Made by a program: the position numbers and the translations under genes. Positions 42,520-51,895 of a DNA stretch of 64,000 bases are shown piece after piece. The stretch is from JAQVEB01 sp028698105. Its GTDB lineage: Bacteria > Bacteroidota > Bacteroidia > Bacteroidales > Dysgonomonadaceae. Position 1 is the stretch's first letter, and every line of letters begins with the position of its first letter. The stretch spans positions 7,016 to 71,015 of the forward strand of contig CAXYYA010000011.1 in assembly GCA_964293155.1 (NCBI GenBank). The letters run 5' to 3'. Under the pieces are notes generated by a model. That model had not been told where the DNA came from. It saw only the letters and a list, made by a program, of their open reading frames with translations, and searched no databases.

Positions 42520-42603
42520 GCGTTGATATGGATTTATCACTTTGTTCGATATGATAAACCTCCTTTTCAAGCGCGAAGGCAGAGTCATCGTCTTCCGAGC
42601 TCT

Positions 42604-43839
42604 CTAATGGCAAACAATTTTTTGCGGGTTCATTTTTTCGCCCGAATTTAACCTGTCGGCCATCGTTTTACCGAGTTGTCCCGCCTCCTGAAAAACCTCG
42701 TCGTTAAGCGATTGCTTCATAGCCACCGGATGGCAAACGATTTCAAATTCCATTTTCTCATAGAATTCCTTAAACTGTTTTTGTGTGGCATCGGCCCAGG
42801 TGAAACCGCCGAAATAACTGAAAAAGCGATTTTTCAGGTTTCGGTTTTCCAACGCCGAGAGCAAACTTTCCATCGCCGGATAGAGCTTATTGTTGTAGGT
42901 TGGCGAACCCACGATAAACGCTTCGTACTTGAAAATATCGCGAATGATATCCGATGCGTGGCTCTTGGAAACGTTGTGAACCACAATATTGCGAATGCCG
43001 TTCAATGCTGCCGATGTAGCAATAACTTCGGCAAGTTGCTCGGTGTTGCCGTACATGCTTCCGTAAACAATCACCAGCCCTTTTTCCAGCGGCTCGTACC
43101 GGCTCAGTTTATCGTATAGCGAAACCACTTCCGAAATGTGTTCTTTTTCGGTCCACACCGGGCCGTGCGTGGAACAGATCACATCAATGGCCACACCCGA
43201 AAGCTTTTTGAGCGCAGCCTGCACGGGCGAACCGTATTTACCGACAATGTTGGAGTAATAGCGAATCATTTCATCGCGATAACTCACCGGATTCAACTGC
43301 GCATCCGTCACGCCGCCATCCAGCGCTCCGAAGGTACCGAACGCATCGCCGGCAAACAGGGTTTTCATTTCGGGGATGTAGGTCATCATTGTTTCGGGCC
43401 AGTGAACCATGGGTGTCAAATGAAACTGCAATGTATTTTTCCCGATATTCAGTTCATCCTTGTCTTTCACCACCAGAATGTTTTCGGTGATGCCGTAATA
43501 GCCTTCCAACATGCCCTCTGTGCGGTTGTTGCCGATAATTTTTATATCGGGATACCTGTTCACGAGCCATTCAATGGAGCCGGAGTGATCGGGTTCCATG
43601 TGATTAACCACCAGATAATCTATCGATTTGTCGCCCAATACCGATTTTATCTTCCGGAAGTAAACATCGGAATAACACACATCCACGGTATCTATCAACA
43701 CCGTTTTTTCGTCTTTAATAATATATGAATTATACGAAACTCCTTTCGGCAACGGCCACAGGTTTTCGAAAAGATGTTTGGTGCGGTCGTTCACACCAAC
43801 ATAATAGAGGTTCTCTTTGATTTCTAATGGTTTGTACAT
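42604..43839 (-). CDS. FprA-type flavodiiron protein (oxygen/nitric oxide reductase)
   Basis: A 411-residue A-type flavoprotein. The N-terminal metallo-beta-lactamase-like domain carries the di-iron ligands: His80, Glu82 and Asp84 in HMEPDH, His146 in MVHWPET, Asp165 in AGDAFG, and His225 in STHGPVW. The C-terminal flavodoxin domain starts at VIVYGSMYGNTEQLAE (about 260). No rubredoxin or NADH-oxidoreductase domain is attached, so an external electron donor is needed. In anaerobes such enzymes reduce oxygen to water or nitric oxide to nitrous oxide in the cytosol, which supports an anaerobic host. Confidence 0.95.
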   Translation of the reverse strand: MYKPLEIKENLYYVGVNDRTKHLFENLWPLPKGVSYNSYIIKDEKTVLIDTVDVCYSDVYFRKIKSVLGDKSIDYLVVNHMEPDHSGSIEWLVNRYPDIKIIGNNRTEGMLEGYYGITENILVVKDKDELNIGKNTLQFHLTPMVHWPETMMTYIPEMKTLFAGDAFGTFGALDGGVTDAQLNPVSYRDEMIRYYSNIVGKYGSPVQAALKKLSGVAIDVICSTHGPVWTEKEHISEVVSLYDKLSRYEPLEKGLVIVYGSMYGNTEQLAEVIATSAALNGIRNIVVHNVSKSHASDIIRDIFKYEAFIVGSPTYNNKLYPAMESLLSALENRNLKNRFFSYFGGFTWADATQKQFKEFYEKMEFEIVCHPVAMKQSLNDEVFQEAGQLGKTMADRLNSGEKMNPQKIVCH

Positions 43840-43921
43840 ATTTGAGTTATCAGTTTACAGTTGTCGGTTGAAGTTGTGTAAATTGTCGAAAATTGGTAGT
43901 TTGTAATTGGAGATCGGAAAT

Positions 43922-44812
43922 TTACTTTTTCTTTTTCGCTTCTCTTCTGTCAATATCCGATTGTTTTGGTGTGATCGCTTTCACCGGTTCGCGTTTCATT
44001 GCGCGCCAGATGAGCCAGATACCCCAAATGATAAACGGAACGCTCAACCACTGGCCGATGTTCAGGCCGGTGCTGGCAATCAGAGAATGTTCGGAATCAA
44101 CTTGCACGTTTTTAATGAATTCCACAAAGAAACGGAACAGGAAAATAAGCAGAATCCCCACGCCGAGGATCAATCCCTGACGGTCTTTGGCATTGGTTTT
44201 CCAGTATAACCACATGGTTACGGCATAAACCAGCAAATAGAAAGCTGCTTCGTAAATTTGCGTGGGATGCGACGGTTGTGAATAAACGGGTTCGGCGCCC
44301 TGCATCCACTGATGAAGATTGGTGATAAAGCGAAATCCCCACGGTTGGTCGGTGGGGCCGCCGTAAATTTCATGATTCATCAGGTTTCCCAAACGAATCA
44401 TGGCAGCGGTAAAGCCCGTGGGAACCATCACCCTGTCGAACGTCCAAAGCATGCTTTGCTTGGTGATTTTTCGCGAATAGAGCCACACGGCGATAATGAT
44501 ACCGATAACACCGCCATGACTGGCCAGACCGCCTTCCCAAATCTTGAGTATCTCTACCGGATGGGAAAGATAATAACCGGGTTCGTAAAAAAGGCAATGC
44601 CCCAATCGTGCTCCGGCGATAATGCCTACCATCATGTAAACGAAAAGCGAATCGAACCACTTTTCGGGCAGGTCTTCGTGTTTGTATATCTTTTGTACGA
44701 CGTAAACGGCTACGATAAGTCCGATGACCCACAACAGGCCATACCAGCGGATTTCACGGCCGAATAATGTGAAAAGCGTGGGATCTACATCCCAGGTTAC
44801 GGAGAGGAGCAT
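43922..44812 (-). CDS. lgt: Prolipoprotein diacylglyceryl transferase Lgt
   Basis: A 296-residue inner-membrane enzyme with about seven helices. It attaches diacylglycerol to the lipobox cysteine of prolipoproteins, the first step in making the several lipoproteins seen in this window. Lgt hallmarks are IRWYGLLWVIGL near the N-terminus, ARLGHCLFYEP, GGLASHGGVIGI with the essential histidine, and RLGNLMNHEIYG with the catalytic arginine. The C-terminus is lysine-rich. A -7 box lies at 44837-44844. Confidence 0.96.
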   Translation of the reverse strand: MLLSVTWDVDPTLFTLFGREIRWYGLLWVIGLIVAVYVVQKIYKHEDLPEKWFDSLFVYMMVGIIAGARLGHCLFYEPGYYLSHPVEILKIWEGGLASHGGVIGIIIAVWLYSRKITKQSMLWTFDRVMVPTGFTAAMIRLGNLMNHEIYGGPTDQPWGFRFITNLHQWMQGAEPVYSQPSHPTQIYEAAFYLLVYAVTMWLYWKTNAKDRQGLILGVGILLIFLFRFFVEFIKNVQVDSEHSLIASTGLNIGQWLSVPFIIWGIWLIWRAMKREPVKAITPKQSDIDRREAKKKK

Positions 44813-44836
44813 GATGATGTTTTTGTTTTAATGTTG

Positions 44837-44844
44837 CAAAGATA
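44837..44844 (-). promoter_or_regulatory. Putative -7 box for lgt
   Basis: The minus strand reads TATCTTTG, fitting TAnnTTTG, 24 bp before the lgt ATG. There is no clear -33 box at the normal distance. Confidence 0.4.
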
Positions 44845-44866
44845 GACAAAAAAGTGATGCGTTGTA

Positions 44867-44917
44867 AGTTTTGAGTTTTGAGTTATAAACTTTGAAGCTT
44901 GAACTCTGAACTCTAAA
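44867..44917. repeat. Degenerate TTGAACTC-type intergenic repeat
   Basis: GTTTTGAGTTTTGAGTT is followed by TTGAACTCTGAACTCTAAAC; direct repeats occur within each half and the halves are roughly inverted. It fills the short gap between ddh and lgt and may act as a weak stem-loop after ddh. Confidence 0.4.
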
Positions 44918-44919
44918 CG

Positions 44920-45819
44920 TTAAACCAACTTCCTAACCCATTCTTCCCGATTTCCGGGCAAAAGATCAACCACGGGAATTTCAATCATCGTGTAAGCGCC
45001 GGGCTGCTGTTTCATCGAAGCACGCGCTACAGCCACAAGCACCTGTGCCGTGAGCGCGGGGTTGTTGATGCGCATCTCGAACGAGAACAACTGATTTTGT
45101 GTTTCTCCCGATACGCCCTTGCGCTCCATGCGCACGCCGTGTCCCATGTCTTTGAGCGCATCCACATCTTCTACCAGAAAAACGTGCGTTTCGTCGTGTG
45201 CGAAATAGTCATCGGTTTTAATGGCTTTTGCCACCTCATCGAACTTGTAACCGTCCTTCAGTTCAATGTAAACCATGCGGCGGTGAACGCCCGTACCCAG
45301 CGGAATAGTCATGGAAAGCGCAGCTTTTACGCCGTCAATCGCCTTCACGGCAACAGTGTGTCCCATGCTCATCCCGGGGCCGAAGTTCGTGTAGGTCAAC
45401 CCTTTGGGAGCCATCGCCTCCATTAAGGTACGCACCACGGAATCGCTTCCCGGATCCCATCCGGCGGAAATCACGGAAACGGCGTTGTGTTGTTTGGCCG
45501 GCTTGTCCAATGATTTGCGCAAATCGGCAATTTGTCCGTGAATATCAAAACTGTCCACGGTGTTAATGCCCAATGCCAGGCATTCTTTGGCATATTTCTC
45601 CACGCTTCGCGTTGGGGTGGAAAGCACCGCCACATCCACATCTTGCAACTGCGCGACAGATGAGACCACGGTGTATTTTTTCAATTCATCGGGAACGTTG
45701 GTCGCGTCACGACGCACAACACCCGCCAACTCAAAATCGGGCGAAGCCTGAATGGATTCCAACACATATTTACCGATATTTCCATAGCCGACAACGGCTG
45801 CTCTGATTTTCTTTTCCAT
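44920..45819 (-). CDS. ddh: meso-Diaminopimelate dehydrogenase
   Basis: A 299-residue NADP-dependent enzyme that aminates tetrahydrodipicolinate straight to meso-diaminopimelate, shortening the lysine and peptidoglycan precursor pathway. The Rossmann start AAVVGYGNIGKYVLESI (about 8-24) binds NADP. SAGWDPGSDSVVRTLMEAMA (about 118-137) and GPGMSMGHTVAVKAIDGVKA are typical of the family. It appears monocistronic; a -7 box TATTTTTG is at 45850-45857 on the minus strand. Confidence 0.94.
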   Translation of the reverse strand: MEKKIRAAVVGYGNIGKYVLESIQASPDFELAGVVRRDATNVPDELKKYTVVSSVAQLQDVDVAVLSTPTRSVEKYAKECLALGINTVDSFDIHGQIADLRKSLDKPAKQHNAVSVISAGWDPGSDSVVRTLMEAMAPKGLTYTNFGPGMSMGHTVAVKAIDGVKAALSMTIPLGTGVHRRMVYIELKDGYKFDEVAKAIKTDDYFAHDETHVFLVEDVDALKDMGHGVRMERKGVSGETQNQLFSFEMRINNPALTAQVLVAVARASMKQQPGAYTMIEIPVVDLLPGNREEWVRKLV

Positions 45820-45887
45820 GTAAACGAATTAATTTTTATGATAAGATTACAAAAATACAAAAGAATGAATAAAAGACCTATTAAATT

Positions 45888-46592
45888 TCAATTTTCGAGG
45901 AAAAACCCGTCGTCACCTCCCTGATCAATCTCCCTGGAATCCGCCTCATTTTCTTCTTCGCGAACATCCTCATCCCATTCTTTAACAGGCCGTTGCGGCC
46001 CTTTATTTCTCAAAACAACGGCTAAGATAAATCCGCTGATGGTTCCTGCCAAATGTCCTTCCCACGAAATATCGGCATCAACCAGCGAAGCAAATGGGAA
46101 TATGCTCCACACCGTACTCCCGTAAACGAATGCCACAACAAGCGACACGGCGATTAACGGAATATATCGCCGGAATATTCCACTGAAAAACAAGAAGAAG
46201 GCCAAACTGAAAATCAGCCCGCTCGCTCCCACATGATACGATTCACGTCCAATGATCCAAGTGAAAAAACCGCTCATTAACCACAAAACAATCAGTGATT
46301 TAAATGCTATTTGATTGTAAAAATAAAAAAGGCTCCATACCAAAATCAATATCGGAAGCGTGTTGGAGAGCAAGTGCGAAACCGAACTATGAACAAGGGG
46401 CGAAAAAATAATGCCGACAAGACCGTCGGCACGTCGCGGCAATATCCCTAACCTGAACATATCAATATTGATAAGGTGTGTATGGCTCACGATAAAAAAC
46501 AACCACATGAGCGCAACCATCACAATAGTTGGAATAAGCGCCAACCACATGCGTTTTTTTTCTGTTGATACGTTTTTGTTGTTCATTTCCAT
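45888..46592 (-). CDS. Rhomboid-family intramembrane serine protease
   Basis: A 234-residue protein from the ATG at 46592 (46586 is possible; an upstream TTG at 46640 is less likely). About six membrane helices are present. The catalytic serine lies in HVGASGLIF, the catalytic histidine in SWEGHLAGTISG, and a further histidine in the helix SVSHLLSNTLP that supports the oxyanion hole. The C-terminal 40 residues are acidic and soluble. Substrates would be membrane-anchored proteins; none can be inferred. It is divergent from the glycogen cluster. Confidence 0.9.
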   Translation of the reverse strand: MEMNNKNVSTEKKRMWLALIPTIVMVALMWLFFIVSHTHLINIDMFRLGILPRRADGLVGIIFSPLVHSSVSHLLSNTLPILILVWSLFYFYNQIAFKSLIVLWLMSGFFTWIIGRESYHVGASGLIFSLAFFLFFSGIFRRYIPLIAVSLVVAFVYGSTVWSIFPFASLVDADISWEGHLAGTISGFILAVVLRNKGPQRPVKEWDEDVREEENEADSREIDQGGDDGFFLEN

Positions 46593-46758
46593 TACCGGCA
46601 AATGCTTATCGGCACAAAAAAGGCCTGTCACGATTATCAAAATTAAACAAAATCGGGAGTATTTTAAAATTAGTTTACTTTTTTTTTGAAATTAACGTTG
46701 AATTATGTATCTTTCGAGAACATTTAAAACACCTATTCACTTTCAAATTCAAAGGGAA

Positions 46759-48702
46759 ATGAATTATCTTAAGTTCGACAAAGATTTAATGATCAATCTG
46801 GAGTATTCGCTTTACCGGAATGTTCTCAGGACAAACAGAAAAGGAGCTTATCAGAACACTTCCATATCGGGATGCAACACCACGAAATATCAGGGGTTGC
46901 TGGTTATGCCTGTCCCTTTTTTGGACAGCGATAATCACGTGATCCTTTCCTCGGTTGATGAAACCGTGGTTCAGCATGGCGCCGAGTTTAACCTGGGCAT
47001 CCATAAATTCGGAGGCGATAATTACAGCCCGAAAGGGCACAAGTATATCCGCGAATTTAACTGCGATAGCGTTCCTAAAACCATTTACAGGGTGGGCGGC
47101 GTAATTCTTTCGAAAGAAACGATGTTTTCGTCGAAAGAAAACAGATTGATGATCCGCTACACACTGCTCGATGCGCATTCCCCGACCATCATCCGCTTTA
47201 AGCCGTTCCTTTCTTTCAGAAATGTAGCTCAACTGACGAAAGAAAACGATCAGGTTGACCGCTCGTACCGTGAAGTGGAAAACGGCATAAGCACCTGCAT
47301 GTATTTTGGATACCCCGAAATTTTCATGCAATTCAACAAAAAACCGGAATTTATGTATCATCCGGACTGGTACAGGGATATTGAGTATCTGCAAGACCAA
47401 CAAAACGGCGACACCTATAAAGAAGACCTGTATGTGCCCGGATCTTTTGAAATGTCCATCGAAAAAGGCGAAGAGATCATTTTTTCGGTAGGCGATATTT
47501 TGGTTGAGACCGATAAGTTGAGCGAAGAATTTAATTTCGAGATACATAAACGCACCCCTCGTTCCGATTTTTACAATTGCCTGAAAAATTCGAGTCACCA
47601 GTTTTATTATCATCCCAATCCGGACGAAGAATATCTGCTTGCGGGCTATCCATGGTTCAAAGTGCGTGCGCGCGACCAGTTTATCTCGCTTCCGGGTTGC
47701 ACTGTTTCGGTAGGCAGAGTCTCGGATTTCGAAAAAATAATGGACTCTTCCATTCCGCATCTAAAAGATTTTATGGAAGAACGCCCGCTTAAAAACGTAA
47801 TCAAACAAATTGACGATCCCGACGTTCTTTTATGGGTGATGTGGGCATTGCAGCAATACTGGAAAGGAAGCAAAGAAGCATTTCTTGCAAAATATAAAGA
47901 TTTTCTCTTTGAACTGATTGATTATATTTTGTCGAACAAACACCTGAATCTTGCCGTTGATAGAGAAACAGGATTGATATCAACCTACGGACGCGATGTA
48001 GCGGTAAGCTGGATGAACTCTACCATAAACGGCAAGCCCGTGAATCCGCGTTCGGGATATTTGGTTGAATTTAATGCGCTTTGGTATAATGCATTACGAT
48101 TTGCGCAGGAAGTGGCAAACGAAACGGCAGACGCGGAACGGTCTGTTGATCTGAATGAAATCGCCGATCTCGTAAAACGTAAATTCGTGATCACGTTCTT
48201 AAACGATGCCGGCTATTTGTACGACTACGTAGATGGCGATTACAAAGACCCGAACGTGAGGCCGAATATGATCTTTGCCGTTTCTCTTGACTATTCGCCG
48301 CTGGATCGCTCTCAACGAAAATCGGTTATTGATTTCGTCACCAAAGAGTTATTCACCGATTGCGGCATACGCTCGTTAAGTCCGAAAAGCGGTAATTTTC
48401 GTCCGCGCTTTATCGGCAGCGTACAAGAAAAAGAGTTTGCTTATTTCAACGGAATGGCTTTCCCATGGCTATTTGGCGCATATATTGAAGCATACCTTCG
48501 GGTGTTTCACCGCAGCGGATTATCATTAGCCGACCGCATCATGATCGAAATGGAAGGCGAAATGCAAAACGATTGCATCGGCAGCGTATCGGAAATGTAC
48601 GATTCCAATCCGCCGTTCATCGCGCGGGGAGGCTTCTCATTTGCCATGAGCGTGGCCGAGCTGCTGCGCGCGCAGAAACTAATGGACTCTTTCGATCTGT
48701 AA
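46759..48702 (+). CDS. Glycogen debranching enzyme (amylo-alpha-1,6-glucosidase family)
   Basis: A 647-residue enzyme from the ATG at 46759, which has an AAGGG ribosome-binding sequence just before it. The N-terminal beta-rich domain holds TNRKGAYQNTSISGCNTTKY (about 27-46), and the C-terminal (alpha/alpha)6 barrel has GLISTYGRDVAVSWMNST and NPRSGYLVEFNALWYNALRF, matching the archaeal/bacterial debranching type (GDE family). It removes alpha-1,6 branches from glycogen. It is the first gene of a three-gene cluster with a glycosyltransferase and a GH57 enzyme, standard in Bacteroidales glycogen metabolism. Confidence 0.92.
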   Translation: MNYLKFDKDLMINLEYSLYRNVLRTNRKGAYQNTSISGCNTTKYQGLLVMPVPFLDSDNHVILSSVDETVVQHGAEFNLGIHKFGGDNYSPKGHKYIREFNCDSVPKTIYRVGGVILSKETMFSSKENRLMIRYTLLDAHSPTIIRFKPFLSFRNVAQLTKENDQVDRSYREVENGISTCMYFGYPEIFMQFNKKPEFMYHPDWYRDIEYLQDQQNGDTYKEDLYVPGSFEMSIEKGEEIIFSVGDILVETDKLSEEFNFEIHKRTPRSDFYNCLKNSSHQFYYHPNPDEEYLLAGYPWFKVRARDQFISLPGCTVSVGRVSDFEKIMDSSIPHLKDFMEERPLKNVIKQIDDPDVLLWVMWALQQYWKGSKEAFLAKYKDFLFELIDYILSNKHLNLAVDRETGLISTYGRDVAVSWMNSTINGKPVNPRSGYLVEFNALWYNALRFAQEVANETADAERSVDLNEIADLVKRKFVITFLNDAGYLYDYVDGDYKDPNVRPNMIFAVSLDYSPLDRSQRKSVIDFVTKELFTDCGIRSLSPKSGNFRPRFIGSVQEKEFAYFNGMAFPWLFGAYIEAYLRVFHRSGLSLADRIMIEMEGEMQNDCIGSVSEMYDSNPPFIARGGFSFAMSVAELLRAQKLMDSFDL

Positions 48703-48726
48703 GAACGATATAAATACGATAAAAGA

Positions 48727-49986
48727 ATGAAAGCACTTATGTTCGGTTGGGAATTCCCGCCCCACATCTTAGGCGGCCTCGGAACCGCCAGTTACGGATT
48801 AACAAAAGGCATGTCGCTGCAACCCGATATGGAAATCATCTTTGTTATTCCCAAACCGTGGGGCGATGAGGATCAGAGTTTTCTAAAGATCATCGGGGCC
48901 AACAGCGCACCGGTCGTTTGGCGCGATGTGCCGTGGGAAACAGCCAAATCGCGTTTGGAAAAATTCATGAATCCCGAAGAATATTATTGGATGCGCGACC
49001 ACATTTACGCCGATTTTAACTACATGCACACCAACGATATGGGATGTTTGGAGTTTTCGGGGCGTTACCCGAACAATATCCTGGAAGAAACCAACAATTA
49101 TTCCATCGTAGCAGGCATTATTGCACGTACATACGATTTCGATATTATCCACGCGCACGACTGGCTCACCTACCCTGCCGGGTTGCATGCGAAAAGCGCC
49201 ACCGGCAAACCTCTTGTGATCCACGTGCACGCCACCGAGTTCGACCGGAGCCGCGGTAAACCCAATCCCATCGTTTACGGCATTGAAAAAGACGGGATGG
49301 ACAACTGCGATTATATTCTCTGCGTGAGCGATCTCACACGTAAAACCGTTATCGAGAACTATCATCAGCATCCCGATAAGGTTGTTACCGTTCACAACGC
49401 CGTATCGCCGTTGGACCCCGAGATTGAAGCCATCGAAAATCTGGCGGGCATTCCCGAAAAAATCGTTACGTTTCTCGGGCGAATTACCATGCAAAAAGGG
49501 CCGGAATTTTTTGTTGAAGCGGCAACTCAAGTGCTTAAAAAAACCGATAACATTCGTTTTGTGATGGCCGGAAGCGGTGATATGATGAATCAGATGATCC
49601 GCATGGTTGCCGACCGCGGCATTGCCGATAAATTTCACTTCACCGGCTTCCTGCGGGGAAAACAGGTTTATGAAATGCTCAAATCGAGCGATGTGTATGT
49701 CATGCCCTCGGTTTCGGAACCGTTCGGCATATCGCCGCTCGAGGCCATGCAGTGCAGTGTTCCGAGTATCATCTCCTACCAATCCGGCTGCGCAGAGATT
49801 CTAAATCACGTCATCAAAACCGATTATTGGGACGTGGATGCCATGGCCGATGCCATGTACTCCATTTGCACCTATCCGGGTATGGCCGAATTTCTGAAAG
49901 TTGAAGGGAAAAAAGAAGTGGACGAGATTAAATGGGAATATGCGGGACTAAAAGTTCGCGACATTTACAACCGACTGGTACATTAA
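48727..49986 (+). CDS. Glycosyltransferase (glycogen/starch synthase-like, GT-B fold)
   Basis: A 419-residue GT-B enzyme. The N-terminal domain opens with FGWEFPPHILGGLGTASYGL, where the GGLG loop binds the nucleotide-sugar phosphate as in starch synthases. The C-terminal domain starts at VTFLGRITMQKGPEFFVEAA and carries the donor-binding motif SEPFGISPLEAM (E-x7-E type). By position between a debranching enzyme and GH57 it is expected to elongate glycogen from UDP- or ADP-glucose. It follows the debranching gene by 24 bp. Confidence 0.92.
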   Translation: MKALMFGWEFPPHILGGLGTASYGLTKGMSLQPDMEIIFVIPKPWGDEDQSFLKIIGANSAPVVWRDVPWETAKSRLEKFMNPEEYYWMRDHIYADFNYMHTNDMGCLEFSGRYPNNILEETNNYSIVAGIIARTYDFDIIHAHDWLTYPAGLHAKSATGKPLVIHVHATEFDRSRGKPNPIVYGIEKDGMDNCDYILCVSDLTRKTVIENYHQHPDKVVTVHNAVSPLDPEIEAIENLAGIPEKIVTFLGRITMQKGPEFFVEAATQVLKKTDNIRFVMAGSGDMMNQMIRMVADRGIADKFHFTGFLRGKQVYEMLKSSDVYVMPSVSEPFGISPLEAMQCSVPSIISYQSGCAEILNHVIKTDYWDVDAMADAMYSICTYPGMAEFLKVEGKKEVDEIKWEYAGLKVRDIYNRLVH

Positions 49987-50010
49987 CAAGGAAACAAAAA
50001 GAGACACTAT

Positions 50011-51354
50011 ATGAAAACAATTTGCTTTTATTTTCAAATCCATCAGCCGTTCCGGCTGAAACGTTACCGTTTCTTCAACATTGGCAGAGATCATTATTAC
50101 TACGATGACTTTTCCAACGAAGATATCCTGCAACAAATCGCCGGAAGATCGTACATCCCCGCAAACCGGATGTTGTTAGACCTCATCAATTTGTACAAAG
50201 GGCGTTTCAAAGTTGCGTTCTCGGTATCGGGAGTGGCGCTGGATCAGCTCGAAATATATGCACCCGAGGTTATTGACGGGCTTCGCGAACTGGCTAAAAC
50301 CGGTAACGTGGAATTTCTCGCCGAAACCTACGGCCATTCGCTGGCATCGCAAGCCGATCCCGAAGAATTTCAGCATCAGGTGAAACAGCATGCCGAAAGA
50401 ATCACGATGCTTTTCGGCAAAGAACCGACCGTTTTCCGCAACACGGAACTGATCTACTCCGATGAAATTTCGGAAATGGCCTATCAGATGGGATTCAGCA
50501 AAATAATCACCGAAGGCGCTAAACACGTGTTGGGATGGAAAAGTCCGAACTACGTTTACCACTCGGCCACGCAGCCAAACGTGAAACTGTTGCTCAAAAA
50601 TTCGCGTTTTAGCGACGATATTGCTTTCCGTTTCTCCAACTACAGTTGGAACGAATACCCGCTCACCGCGGAAAAATACATCAGTTGGGTTGCATCGCTA
50701 CCACCCGAAGAAAAAATCGTAAACCTGTTCATGAACTACGAAACATTCGGTAACCTGCAACCGTCGCACACCGGTATCTTCGAGTTTATGAAGGCTTTAC
50801 CGCGCTTTGCCTTCGAAAAAGGCATCGAATTTGCTACGCCAAGCGAAATTCTGGACACGCATCAACCCATTGGGGCAATCGCGGTACCCAACCCCATTTC
50901 CTGGGCCGACGAAGAACGCGACCTGAGCGCATGGCTGGGCAACACCCTGCAAAAGAGCGCATTTAATACGCTTTACAGCATCGGCGAGCGCGTACGCTTG
51001 TGTAACGACCGCCGCCTGAAACAAGACTGGACGTATTTGCAGTCGAGCGACCATTTTTACTACATGTCCACCAAGCATTTTTCCGATGGCGCTACCCACA
51101 GCCAGTTCAGTCCGTATCAATCGCCTTACGACGCGTTCAACAACTACATGAACGTGCTGAGCGATTTCATCGGACGCGTAAAAGCGCAGTTCCCCGATAC
51201 GGTGGACAACGAGGAATTGAATTCGCTGCTCACCACAATCCACAACCAGGAGGTGAAAATCGCGAAGCTTGAGGCCGAGCTGACTACCGTCACCAACACC
51301 AACATCGAAAAGCTGGTAAAGAAATCGAAAGACGAAAAACCGGTGACAAAGTAA
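50011..51354 (+). CDS. Glycoside hydrolase family 57 protein (alpha-amylase/glucanotransferase-like)
   Basis: A 447-residue GH57 protein. Region I is FQIHQPF (His11), region II EFLAETYGHSLAS (about 101-113), region III FRNTEL with the expected nucleophile Glu146, and region IV MNYETFG. In most GH57 amylases region IV reads MDYETFG, where the aspartate is the acid/base; here that residue is Asn242 (codon AAC at 50734-50736). Activity may therefore be altered or absent. The C-terminal 40 residues form a probable coiled coil. It is the third gene of the glycogen cluster, 24 bp after the glycosyltransferase. Confidence 0.9.
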   Translation: MKTICFYFQIHQPFRLKRYRFFNIGRDHYYYDDFSNEDILQQIAGRSYIPANRMLLDLINLYKGRFKVAFSVSGVALDQLEIYAPEVIDGLRELAKTGNVEFLAETYGHSLASQADPEEFQHQVKQHAERITMLFGKEPTVFRNTELIYSDEISEMAYQMGFSKIITEGAKHVLGWKSPNYVYHSATQPNVKLLLKNSRFSDDIAFRFSNYSWNEYPLTAEKYISWVASLPPEEKIVNLFMNYETFGNLQPSHTGIFEFMKALPRFAFEKGIEFATPSEILDTHQPIGAIAVPNPISWADEERDLSAWLGNTLQKSAFNTLYSIGERVRLCNDRRLKQDWTYLQSSDHFYYMSTKHFSDGATHSQFSPYQSPYDAFNNYMNVLSDFIGRVKAQFPDTVDNEELNSLLTTIHNQEVKIAKLEAELTTVTNTNIEKLVKKSKDEKPVTK

Positions 51355-51373
51355 AAAATTGCTGTTAAGCAAT

Positions 51374-51404
51374 AAAAAAGGAGCCTGAAAAGCTCCTTTT
51401 TTGT
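51374..51404. terminator. Bidirectional terminator between GH57 and gldH
   Basis: AAAAAAGGAGC (51374-51384) pairs with GCTCCTTTTTT (51392-51402) around a 7-base loop. The A and T runs on both sides allow it to end the plus-strand glycogen operon (20 bp after its stop) and the minus-strand gldH operon (21 bp after its stop). Confidence 0.9.
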
Positions 51405-51424
51405 ATTAATCCCCTCAACTAAGG

Positions 51425-51895
51425 CTAATCGGTTGAAATTTTAAGGCCGATCTTCTCGATGCCTTTCAACGGATCGTCGTTCATAAGTTGCTCAACGGCA
51501 AACCGGTAAAGAGTCGCCGTATCCAGTTGGACGTTCCGCTTATAGGGTATGGTGAGTTGATGCAATCCGCCAACGCTGCCACCGTACCATTTTCCTTCGG
51601 AATCCGACAGAAAGAAACGCACCGTATCGTAGCGCATTACCGAATCGCGAAGGTCGTTTCCCACAAGCAGCCATAAGTTTCGGTAAGGATAGGTGTTATT
51701 GTGGGTTATTTCAATATCTATTTTATACCGCGATAGCGGATTCACCGAAATGGAATCGAACGAAAAGTATTGCACGCTGTCGCGATACCATAAACTCTGG
51801 TCTATTTGCCGGTAGGCATAATATTCGCCGCTCTCGTTGCAGGAAGCAAACAGCAATAAAACGGCAACCGGCAAAAAAAACGCCTTAAGATTCAT
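51425..51895 (-). CDS. gldH: GldH-family lipoprotein
   Basis: A 156-residue lipoprotein from the ATG at 51895. The signal peptide LPVAVLLLFASCNESG places the lipidated cysteine at residue 19. The mature part matches GldH: DQSLWYRDSVQYFSFDS, ITHNNTYPYRNLWLLV and FFLSDSEGKWYGGSVGGLHQ. GldH was defined in gliding flavobacteria, but non-gliding Bacteroidales keep it, and its role there is unclear. Its start overlaps the end of ricT by 11 bp, in the operon holB-ricT-gldH. Confidence 0.9.
   Translation of the reverse strand: MNLKAFFLPVAVLLLFASCNESGEYYAYRQIDQSLWYRDSVQYFSFDSISVNPLSRYKIDIEITHNNTYPYRNLWLLVGNDLRDSVMRYDTVRFFLSDSEGKWYGGSVGGLHQLTIPYKRNVQLDTATLYRFAVEQLMNDDPLKGIEKIGLKISTD

Noticed and set aside
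44867..44917. A strong terminator after ddh
   Set aside because: The TTGAACTC-type repeat gives only a poor, mismatched stem with no T tract, so it is listed as a repeat.
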